The notes below the pieces were generated by a model. That model ran no database searches. It was given only the letters and a program-made list of their open reading frames with translations, and was not told where the DNA came from. 12,272 bases of DNA, from contig JAOZSS010000059.1 of NCBI GenBank assembly GCA_029939545.1, positions 1-12,272 of the forward strand. Reading direction: 5' to 3'. The stretch comes from Kiritimatiellia bacterium (GTDB taxonomy: Bacteria > Verrucomicrobiota > Kiritimatiellia > UBA8416 > JABMPJ01). The position numbers and the translations under genes were made by a program. Shown piece after piece: positions 1 through 5,871 of the stretch; positions within the stretch are counted from its first letter, which is position 1; every line of letters starts with the position of its first letter.

Positions 1-46
1 CATCTCCGAGCAGGGGACAAGCACATAATCGGCTATAGGTCCGTCC

Positions 47-84
47 CTAGTGCTGACTAGTGCTGACTAGTGCTGCTAGTGCTG
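47..84. repeat. Short tandem repeat, CTAGTGCTG(A) x4
   Basis: Four head-to-tail copies of a 9-10 base unit are seen: CTAGTGCTGA twice, then CTAGTGCTG twice, followed by AAAACC. The loss of one A in the last two copies suggests slippage. No function is evident; it could be a copy-number-variable locus. Confidence 0.85.
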
Positions 85-109
85 AAAACCCACGAAACAC
101 AACATATAG

Positions 110-268
110 GGGGTACGCCAGTCAAGTGGATACCCCGATTGGCTAATTGACCCGGAGGAAGAGAGATGGGCGGAGTGGAACATTGCCAACAACCAGTTCC
201 GGTTGGTGACAGATGAGCCTCTGCCAGCTTACGAGTGGACTGATAAGTACATGTCTGTCGATCGGTGA
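110..268 (+). other. Orphan open frame, possible gene remnant
   Basis: The frame is open for 53 codons between a TAG at 107-109 and the TGA at 266-268. Its composition looks protein-like: rich in Trp, Asp and Glu, with stretches such as DPEEERWAEWNIANNQ and DEPLPAYEWTDKY. There is no ATG, GTG or TTG near its left end, so it is not an intact gene here. It may be the tail of a gene broken by rearrangement, or chance. I do not recognise a family. Confidence 0.25.
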
Positions 269-342
269 CCTGCGGGGTTGAGAGTGTGCCACTGGTGCCG
301 GGTAGAGAGACTGCCATATCAGTGCCTGGCGGGAAAAAGGAA

Positions 343-370
343 TTGCGCTTCACGGTGTAGTGGCTAACAT
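343..370 (+). promoter_or_regulatory. Possible sigma-70-type promoter for rubredoxin and tRNA-Thr
   Basis: TTGCGC (343-348) and TAACAT (365-370) are separated by 16 bases, about 50 bases upstream of the rubredoxin start. An A-rich leader (388-400) and a ribosome-binding site follow. The match to consensus is only moderate, so this is a prediction from spacing and position. Confidence 0.35.
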
Positions 371-416
371 ATTGGCTCTTTGAACGAAAAAGAAAAAAAA
401 GCGACAGGAGTTGACT

Positions 417-575
417 ATGAAGTATGTATGTAATGCGTGTGGCTACATCTATGATCCCGAGCTTGGAGATCCGGATGGCGGCGTCGCGCCGGGAACGGCT
501 TTCAAAGATATTCCCGATGAGTGGGTTTGTCCGGACTGCGGTGTGGGCACGGAAGACTTTACGGCCGAGGGGTAA
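417..575 (+). CDS. rub: Rubredoxin
   Basis: A 52-residue small iron-sulfur electron carrier of the cytoplasm. One iron is held by four cysteines: C5 and C8 in the first knuckle (CNACGYIYD) and C38 and C41 in the second (CPDCGVG). The conserved core residues Y10, Y12, D13, P14, G17, D18, the PGT turn at 25-27, F29 and W36 are all present, and the length is normal for a classical rubredoxin. The ATG at 417 is preceded by GACAGGAG at about 6 bases. In anaerobes rubredoxin donates electrons to superoxide reductase and rubrerythrin, both encoded nearby, so it is a plausible partner for them (inference). The tRNA-Thr gene starts 17 bases after the stop, and a shared terminator follows. The gene is small and easily missed by length filters. 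Confidence 0.97.
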   Translation: MKYVCNACGYIYDPELGDPDGGVAPGTAFKDIPDEWVCPDCGVGTEDFTAEG

Positions 576-592
576 GCCTTAGCCGTTTTAGC

Positions 593-665
593 GCCAGCTT
601 AGCTCAGTTGGCAGAGCAGCTGATTTGTAATCAGCAGGTCCTCGGTTCGAGCCCGAGAGCTGGCT
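593..665 (+). tRNA. tRNA-Thr (anticodon UGU)
   Basis: A 73-base cloverleaf. The acceptor stem is GCCAGCT (593-599) with AGCTGGC (658-664) and discriminator T665. The D stem is GCTC/GAGC, and the anticodon stem is GCTGA/TCAGC around loop TTTGTAA with anticodon TGT at 626-628, reading ACA. The T arm contains GGTTCGAGCC. The 3' CCA is not encoded, so it must be added after transcription. The gene lies directly behind rubredoxin and ahead of a strong hairpin terminator, which suggests one transcript that is cut to release the tRNA. Confidence 0.97.
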
Positions 666-682
666 TTCTCTGCAAGAAGAAA

Positions 683-721
683 ACGGACGATCAGCCTTGC
701 GGCTGATCGTCCGTCTTTTTT
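683..721 (+). terminator. Rho-independent terminator, probably bidirectional
   Basis: A perfect 14-base-pair stem (683-696 with 701-714) closes a TTGC loop and is followed by C and a run of Ts to 721. It ends the rubredoxin / tRNA-Thr unit. On the minus strand the same hairpin is followed by a broken T-rich tract (GTTTTCTTCTT), so it can also end the converging superoxide reductase transcript that stops at 743. Confidence 0.92.
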
Positions 722-742
722 GCTTCGCAGGCCTATGAAAGC

Positions 743-1186
743 CTAGACGTCGACCTCTGCCATCCAGTTGCCGTGCTGGTTACAGTTTTCGATCGCGGTG
801 ATGGTGCCCTTCGGATCGTTCAGGTGCAGTGCCGCGCCGGGGTTGCAGGCGCCCGGCGAGAGCCACACGCGAGAGATGTACTTGTTGTTCAGGTAGTAGT
901 CGATGCAGCGGATGAAGTGAGCGTCTTCCATCACGTGCAGGATTTCACCCACGCGCACGTGTACGTCGGTGCAGCACTGGTTCGGCACCAGTCCGCATTC
1001 CTTCACCACGACGATCTGCGGAATATGCTTCTTTTCTGCGTCGGTCAGGTTCGCTGCATCGGCTGGCTGCTTGATGGCGTCCGGATTTTCCTTGAAGGCG
1101 TCTTTCTGCGCACGGCAGACCAGGCAGGCTTCAGGGGCTTCGTTGAACTCGATGTGTCCGCAGACACCGCATTCGAATGTTTTCAT
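743..1186 (-). CDS. Superoxide reductase with N-terminal rubredoxin-like domain (desulfoferrodoxin family)
   Basis: A 147-residue cytoplasmic protein. Residues 1-35 form a rubredoxin-like metal site with C6-x2-C9 and C21-x2-C24, spaced as in the C-terminal domain of rubrerythrin rather than the CC motif of classical desulforedoxin. Residues 50-147 match the neelaredoxin-type reductase domain, which reduces superoxide to peroxide without making oxygen. The expected ligands of the catalytic iron are present: H54 (KKHIP), H84 and H90 (LHVMEDAH), C135 and H138 (CNQHGNW). The lysine next to the first ligand (K53) is kept. The start is supported by AAGGAG about 8 bases upstream. It lies 64 bases after the permease stop and is probably co-transcribed with it. 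The peroxide produced could be removed by the rubrerythrin encoded at 8143, and rubredoxin is the likely electron donor (inference from the family). Confidence 0.92.
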   Translation of the reverse strand: MKTFECGVCGHIEFNEAPEACLVCRAQKDAFKENPDAIKQPADAANLTDAEKKHIPQIVVVKECGLVPNQCCTDVHVRVGEILHVMEDAHFIRCIDYYLNNKYISRVWLSPGACNPGAALHLNDPKGTITAIENCNQHGNWMAEVDV

Positions 1187-1203
1187 CGTTTGTTTCTCCT
1201 TTT

Positions 1204-1219
1204 AGGGAATCGCTTCCCT
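1204..1219 (-). other. Small hairpin between permease and superoxide reductase genes
   Basis: AGGGAA and TTCCCT form a 6-base-pair stem around a TCGC loop. On the minus strand it sits just ahead of the ribosome-binding site of the superoxide reductase. No T-run follows, so it is not a terminator. It could affect RNA stability or translation, or be chance. Confidence 0.3.
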
Positions 1220-1250
1220 CGTATCTCATTATCACGGTTGACGGTGTCGA

Positions 1251-2276
1251 TCATGGCGCGGCGGGTGGGCGATTGCAAGCCTTACGCCACAGTTTTCGCG
1301 CCCAGGGAATGGCCAGGACCACGAGGAGTGCGATTGCGGCAACGCTACGCCACGGCGCGGTATGGCTGGGCTCAACGGCGAGTTCAACGCGCAACAGCGT
1401 GGCGGGGACCCAGATGTCCATGAGGATGCCTGAGCCAAGGGCGGTCAGGGCCACGGAAACGAGAAAAGCGATGCCCGCACGCGTTCCGAATAGACGCCAG
1501 ATCGTGGTGATGGAGGCGGCGTTGGTGGCGGGTCCGGTCATGAGGAATACCAAGGCGGCGCCGGGCGAGACGCCTTTCATGATCATGGCCGCGGCGATGG
1601 GAATCGACGCCGTGGCACAGACGTAGATCGGGATTCCGAGCGCCAGCATCAACAGCATGGCCGGCAGCCCTTCGCTGACATGTTCAGTGAAGAGCGATTC
1701 GGGCACGAACGCTGAAATGAGGCCGGCAATGACAAGGCCCACCAGGAGCGGGCCGCTGACGTCGCTAACCAGTGTGCCGAAGCCGTGTTTCATGGCGCGC
1801 ACAAACCGGTTGTCTGCCGCTTGGCCATCGCAGCAGGTATCCGGGCAGGGCATTTCGGACGCAGCCGCGGTCGGGCTGACGAGATCGACAATGCCGCCGC
1901 CCAGCACGCCGCTGACGAAGGCACACAGCGTGCGGAATATGGCAAACACGGGTCCCATCAGGCTGATGGTGGCCAGTAGGCTGTCGATGCCGGTTTGAGG
2001 GGTGGAGATCAAGAAGGCCGAGGTGGCGCCATGGCCGGCCCGGTGGCGGCGCAATGATGCGGCCACGGGGATCACGCTGCAGGAGCACAGGGGCAGGGGG
2101 ATGCCCAGCAGCGAGGCCTTCATAATGGGCCAGATGCCCCGTCCGCCCAAGTGGTTCTCAACCAGGCGGGGAGATATGAACATGGAGAGGATGCCGGCCA
2201 TGAAGAATCCGAACAGCAGGTACGGAGCCATCGCCGTCAGCGTGTGCCATGCCGCCTGTAATACATCCACTATCAT
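1251..2276 (-). CDS. YraQ/ArsP-type permease, SO_0444-like heavy-metal efflux transporter
   Basis: A 341-residue inner-membrane protein of the DUF318 permease family, whose members export metal or metalloid ions or organoarsenicals. Hydrophobic segments lie near residues 12-33, 55-75, 100-130, 165-190, 203-230, 265-290 and 310-325. The signature PLPLCSCSVIP (60-70) and the second half-repeat GIPIYVCATASIPIAAA (214-230) with TGPATNAAS (248-256) are intact. A Cys-rich cytosolic or loop segment, PCPDTCCDG (143-151), is the sort of metal-binding insert seen in the SO_0444 Cu/Zn branch. The start has AAGGAGG just upstream. It is first in a probable operon with superoxide reductase, linking metal export with oxidative defence, and it is transcribed away from the hybrid kinase at 2392. 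The substrate cannot be assigned from sequence alone. Confidence 0.85.
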   Translation of the reverse strand: MIVDVLQAAWHTLTAMAPYLLFGFFMAGILSMFISPRLVENHLGGRGIWPIMKASLLGIPLPLCSCSVIPVAASLRRHRAGHGATSAFLISTPQTGIDSLLATISLMGPVFAIFRTLCAFVSGVLGGGIVDLVSPTAAASEMPCPDTCCDGQAADNRFVRAMKHGFGTLVSDVSGPLLVGLVIAGLISAFVPESLFTEHVSEGLPAMLLMLALGIPIYVCATASIPIAAAMIMKGVSPGAALVFLMTGPATNAASITTIWRLFGTRAGIAFLVSVALTALGSGILMDIWVPATLLRVELAVEPSHTAPWRSVAAIALLVVLAIPWARKLWRKACNRPPAAP

Positions 2277-2391
2277 GACACCTCCTTCTTATCATGGTGG
2301 ACAGACTCGCGACGAGGTCAAAGCAGGCGCGGGAATCTCCTTGTTTGTTCGGACGGTGTTGCTTTAGCATGAGCGTGGTGCGAAAGTAGTC

Positions 2392-4158
2392 ATGGGTTTA
2401 TTCACCGGCCCCAACTGGCGAGATATGTCCGAGCAAGAGATAGATACAGACAATCTTCTGCGGGAGGTCGAGGCGTTGCATGAGCGCGCTCGGGCTCTGC
2501 ACGCGACCCTGGGGGAGGAAGCGGTACTGGACATCGCCCGCCTGCGGGACGAGCTGGGCCAGATCCTGAAAGAGTGCTCGGACGGACTTTGTAGCGCCGG
2601 AAAGCAGTTCGAGGCCGAGATTGAACGACGCCGCCTGATTGAGAGCGAACTCCGCAGGGAGCGCGACCGGGTCAGCAGATACCTGGACATCACCGGTTCG
2701 ATCGTGGTGGTGCTTGGCCATGACGGCAACGTCGTCCTGATTAACCAGGCCGGCTGCGAAGCGCTGGGGTGCGAGGAAGGTGAGGTCGTCGGCAAAGACT
2801 GGTTTGATAACTTCGTCCCGGAGGAGGACCGGGCGACTACGCGTGCGGTTTTCGGCCAACTGATGGCCGGCGAGGCGGAGAACGTGGAACGGTACGAGAC
2901 CCGCGTGGTGACCCGGGAGCGCGGGCTCCGCATGATCGCCTGGCGCAACGCCATGGTCTGTGACGAGGACGGCACCATCACCGGAACGCTCAGTTCGGGT
3001 GACGACATCACGGATCGGCGTCGCATGGAGGTGGCACTGCGCGAGAGTGAACGCCTGGACGCGGTTGGTGCGCTGGCCGAGACGGTTTCCCAGAACTTCG
3101 GCAATATCCTGACGGCCATCGACGGGTATGCCTCGTTCCTTGTCGACAGCCTGATTCCCGATACGCGCGCACACCGGCACGCGAAACGCATTGTCGAGGC
3201 CACCCGTCACGCTTCTGAACTTACCCGGCGCCTGATGGACGTGGCCAAGGCCAGTACGGCGGGGGTGATCAGCGTGGAATCCGTCTCCCTCGACGACGCG
3301 GTGCGACGCACACTCGAACTGCTGGATCACGTCTTGGTTCCGCGCAACGTGAAAGCCGTGGTTCGTTCAACGTCGCTGCCCTATGTCGAGGCCGATATCG
3401 ACCAGCTGATTGATGTCCTGATGAGTATCATGACCAACTCAGCCGAGGCCATGCCGCAGGGGGGCGTCATCACGATCGATACGATCGAGCGGCGCATCAT
3501 GAAGCCGCGCGTGAACCCGAAGGCCTCCGGAGGCGTCTTTGTCGGGTTGCGCATTCGGGATACCGGTGTGGGTATGAGCCGGTCGGTGGTGAAACATATT
3601 TTCGAGCCGCTGTTCACAACCAAGGAAAATCCGCAGTCGCTCGGACTCGGCTTGCCACTGGCGCAGAACATCATCCAGGGCATGGGCGGCTGGATCGATG
3701 TCCGTAGTCGCGAGGGGACCGGGACGATTTTCCGCGTGTTCTTGCGCAAGGACACGGCGAAACGGGCCGAAGCACCGGTCTCACTGGAAGGGCGGAGCGT
3801 ACTCGTGGTGGACGACTCGCCCGAGGAGATGCTGTTGATGCGGACCGCGCTCCATGATGCCGGTTACACGGTGTACTCCGCCAGTGATGCGGCCACGGCT
3901 TTGCGTAGCTTCCGCGAGCGGAGCGAGGAGGTTTCGGTGGCGGTCATCGACTTCATGATGCCGACGTCAGAAAACGTGGCGTTGCCGGAACAGATCCTTA
4001 ACACGGACCCGCAGGCATCGGTCATCGTGACATCCGGTTTTTCGCGTGAGTACGTGCGCGAACACCTGTCGTCCTCGTCGTGGACCTTCCTGCAGAAGCC
4101 CTACACCGCCGAGCAGTTTGCGGCGACCGTCACGCGGGTCCTGAAGCGCCGCCAGTAG
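2392..4158 (+). CDS. PAS / histidine-kinase-like / receiver hybrid protein with Gln at the phospho-acceptor site
   Basis: A 588-residue soluble sensor with no membrane segments. Residues 15-95 are charged and heptad-like (probable coiled coil). Residues 96-208 are a PAS domain ending in the usual DITDRRR. Residues 215-285 are a HisKA-type dimerisation helix pair. Residues 332-452 are a HATPase domain with N box (N349), DTGVGM G1 box (390-395), FEPLFTT F box (404-410) and GLGLP G2 box (418-422). Residues 468-586 are a receiver with D474/D475, acceptor D520, T547 and K569. Relatives read VAHDFNN in the H box; here it is VSQNFGN, so Q234 (codon CAG) replaces the phosphorylated His. Autophosphorylation at that site should be impossible, although ATP binding looks intact. 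It may act as a pseudokinase or a regulated receiver scaffold. The start is uncertain: neither ATG 2392 nor ATG 2425 has a clear ribosome-binding site. It ends 9 bases before the converging gene at 4168. Confidence 0.88.
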   Translation: MGLFTGPNWRDMSEQEIDTDNLLREVEALHERARALHATLGEEAVLDIARLRDELGQILKECSDGLCSAGKQFEAEIERRRLIESELRRERDRVSRYLDITGSIVVVLGHDGNVVLINQAGCEALGCEEGEVVGKDWFDNFVPEEDRATTRAVFGQLMAGEAENVERYETRVVTRERGLRMIAWRNAMVCDEDGTITGTLSSGDDITDRRRMEVALRESERLDAVGALAETVSQNFGNILTAIDGYASFLVDSLIPDTRAHRHAKRIVEATRHASELTRRLMDVAKASTAGVISVESVSLDDAVRRTLELLDHVLVPRNVKAVVRSTSLPYVEADIDQLIDVLMSIMTNSAEAMPQGGVITIDTIERRIMKPRVNPKASGGVFVGLRIRDTGVGMSRSVVKHIFEPLFTTKENPQSLGLGLPLAQNIIQGMGGWIDVRSREGTGTIFRVFLRKDTAKRAEAPVSLEGRSVLVVDDSPEEMLLMRTALHDAGYTVYSASDAATALRSFRERSEEVSVAVIDFMMPTSENVALPEQILNTDPQASVIVTSGFSREYVREHLSSSSWTFLQKPYTAEQFAATVTRVLKRRQ

Positions 4159-4167
4159 GAGGCAGCG

Positions 4168-4344
4168 CTAGTCCTCAATCGGCATGGGGTTACAGAGATT
4201 CTTCTCCGAATCCGCCACACGTCCGCAGTTGAAGCAGAGAAACTTGGGATCTTTGACCAATCCCTTGATCGCCTTGAAGTCCTTCTGGCTTACCAGCACA
4301 CAAAGGTGTCCCGTGTGTTCACCCTTACACGTTGTATCACTCAT
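4168..4344 (-). CDS. Small Cys-rich protein (58 residues), unknown function
   Basis: A 58-residue protein beginning MSDTTCKGEHTG. It has five cysteines (C6, C15, C37, C40, C51) and two early histidines (H10, H13). The core C37-F-N-C40-G-R-V-A followed by C51 looks like a zinc-ribbon or rubredoxin-like knuckle whose fourth ligand is the single C51; C6, H10, H13 and C15 could complete a second site. I recall similar short C-x2-CGRVA proteins in anaerobes but cannot name a family. AGAGGAC precedes the ATG at about 8 bases. It starts 39 bases after the zwf stop, so it is probably the last gene of the dsbD-zwf unit, and it converges on the hybrid kinase. It may be a metal-binding or redox accessory protein (inference). 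It is below common length cut-offs and easily overlooked. Confidence 0.75.
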   Translation of the reverse strand: MSDTTCKGEHTGHLCVLVSQKDFKAIKGLVKDPKFLCFNCGRVADSEKNLCNPMPIED

Positions 4345-4383
4345 GGGTAGTGTCCTCTTCCTTCTGTTTTCTGAATCGATCGT

Positions 4384-5859
4384 TTACTGTCGCCACGCCG
4401 TTCCCGCTTTTACGGCGAGATCCATCGCCTCGGCCGGGCCAGTGCTGCCAAAGGGGTAAGGTAGCGGGCGAACGTGGTTCTCGTCAATGGTGTGCAGCAC
4501 CGGGGTGAAAATATCCCATGCGGCCGCCAGCTCCTGGCTGCCGATGAACAGGCTCTTCTCACCTTGAATCACATCCAGTAGCAGATCTTCGTAGGCGTCG
4601 GGAATCAGCTCTGAGAACGCGGTATCATACTGGAGATCCAGGTCGCGGGTTTCCATGTCCATTCCGAGTCCCGGAACCTTGTTGGTGATACGGAACATGA
4701 TGGCTTCGTCGGGCTGCACACGGATCACCAGTTCGTTAGAATGCGGACATGCTTCTGGGCCGCAGAAAACGCAGTTCTCGAGATCATGGAAGCGGATGCG
4801 GATCTCCGTGGTCTTGCGGTCAAGCGCTTTGCCGGCCCGCAGCATGAACGGCACCCCTTCCCAGCGCGGGTTGTCGATATGGAGAAGGGCGGCCGCATAG
4901 GTACAGGTGAGCGAATCGTCGGGGACCGTTTCATCCTCGGTGTATCCCTGGTGGGGCGGGGCGCCTGCTGGTGCGGAAACGTACTGGCCCAACACCAGGT
5001 TCTCCATGTCGACAGGCCTTGTGTCCTTCAATACCCGTGTCTTCTCACGCCGGATGGTCCCCGAGGAGAGATGGTTTGGGGGTTCCATTGCCACAAGGGA
5101 GAGAATCTGTAACAGGTGATTCTGTACCACGTCGCGGATGATGCCGTACTGGTCAAAGTATCCGCCTCGACCCTCGACCCCGAGTTGTTCGGCCCAGGAT
5201 ATCTGGACACTCTTAATGTGTTCGCGTGTCCAGAGGGGCTCAAAGATCCGGTTTGCGAAACGGAGCACGAGGAGGTTCTGGATGACCTCTTTGCCGAGAT
5301 AATGGTCGATGCGGAACGTCTGGTTCTCCGAGAACACAAGGCTGAGCTCCTGAACCAGTTCGTCGGATGAGTCGCGGTCCTCTCCGAAGGGCTTCTCAAT
5401 GACCACGCGCGACCAGGGCGAGGCGTCGCCGCAGTAGACGAAGCCGGCATTCCCGATGGCGCGGGCCACGTCGAGAAAGACCGAAGGCGGAATGGCCAGG
5501 TAGAAGAGACGGTTCGTACGGCTGTGCGGCTCGTACTGCTGCAGGTGCATGAACAGGTCGAGGAAGGCGTCCGTGGAGTCGTACTGGCCACTGACATAGT
5601 GGCAGCGATCCAGGAAGGTCTCCATCTTCTCGGCGCAGTCTTTCTCGCCGGGGGTGTAGCGGCAGGTCAGGTGTTCCGTGATGCGGGAGCGGAATGCTTC
5701 GTCGGTCAGTTGCGATCTCGCGAAGCCGGTGATCGTCAGCTCGGCGGGCAGAAAGTCTTGGCAGTACAACGCAAACAGGGCTGGGAATATCTTGCGCTTG
5801 GCAAGGTCGCCCGAGGCCCCCACCACAACGACTGACAACGTATCCAGATCAGACTTCAT
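4384..5859 (-). CDS. zwf: Glucose-6-phosphate 1-dehydrogenase
   Basis: A 491-residue cytoplasmic enzyme that oxidises glucose 6-phosphate to 6-phosphogluconolactone and makes NADPH, the entry to the oxidative pentose phosphate pathway. The nucleotide-binding motif GASGDLAKRK (14-23), the substrate motif EKPFG (155-159) and the signature RIDHYLGKE (183-191) are intact, and the length equals that of the common bacterial enzyme. Segments such as GRGGYFDQYGIIRDV (230-244) and NELVIRVQPDEA (375-386) are strikingly close to the cytosolic eukaryotic enzyme as I remember it. It starts 12 bases after the dsbD stop with AGGAG and AAGGA upstream, and is followed by the Cys-rich small gene. In this context its NADPH can feed thioredoxin reductase and so DsbD, and the peroxide defences (inference). 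Confidence 0.97.
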   Translation of the reverse strand: MKSDLDTLSVVVVGASGDLAKRKIFPALFALYCQDFLPAELTITGFARSQLTDEAFRSRITEHLTCRYTPGEKDCAEKMETFLDRCHYVSGQYDSTDAFLDLFMHLQQYEPHSRTNRLFYLAIPPSVFLDVARAIGNAGFVYCGDASPWSRVVIEKPFGEDRDSSDELVQELSLVFSENQTFRIDHYLGKEVIQNLLVLRFANRIFEPLWTREHIKSVQISWAEQLGVEGRGGYFDQYGIIRDVVQNHLLQILSLVAMEPPNHLSSGTIRREKTRVLKDTRPVDMENLVLGQYVSAPAGAPPHQGYTEDETVPDDSLTCTYAAALLHIDNPRWEGVPFMLRAGKALDRKTTEIRIRFHDLENCVFCGPEACPHSNELVIRVQPDEAIMFRITNKVPGLGMDMETRDLDLQYDTAFSELIPDAYEDLLLDVIQGEKSLFIGSQELAAAWDIFTPVLHTIDENHVRPLPYPFGSTGPAEAMDLAVKAGTAWRQ

Positions 5860-5871
5860 CCGTCCTTGCTC

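Larger units (their letters stand above)
1..342. other. Left-edge stretch without a supported gene
   Basis: No confident gene is visible here. It contains a small tandem repeat (47-84), a 53-codon open frame without a start codon (110-268), and a well-formed ribosome-binding-like GGAGGAAGAG followed by an ATG at 166 that runs only 16 codons. A minus-strand open frame over 57-353 is low in complexity and rich in Ser, Thr and Pro, and I do not believe it. The stretch is probably intergenic DNA or gene remnants upstream of the rubredoxin promoter. Confidence 0.5.

Noticed and set aside
57..353. 98-codon minus-strand open frame at the left edge
   Set aside because: Ser/Thr/Pro-rich, low-complexity product with no motif or ribosome-binding site; overlaps a tandem repeat.
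773..1423. 216-codon plus-strand open frame across the superoxide reductase and permease genes
   Set aside because: It is antisense to two well-supported genes and has no motif; it arises from GC-rich codon use.
1177..1998. Plus-strand open frames opposite the permease
   Set aside because: Shadows of the permease gene, whose signature motifs are clear on the minus strand.
2364..3330. Two long minus-strand open frames opposite the hybrid sensor
   Set aside because: Arg/Ser-rich shadow translations; the PAS, ATPase and receiver motifs are on the plus strand.
4184..4459. 91-codon plus-strand frame after the hybrid sensor
   Set aside because: It is antisense to the 58-residue Cys-rich gene and the zwf end, both of which have better support.
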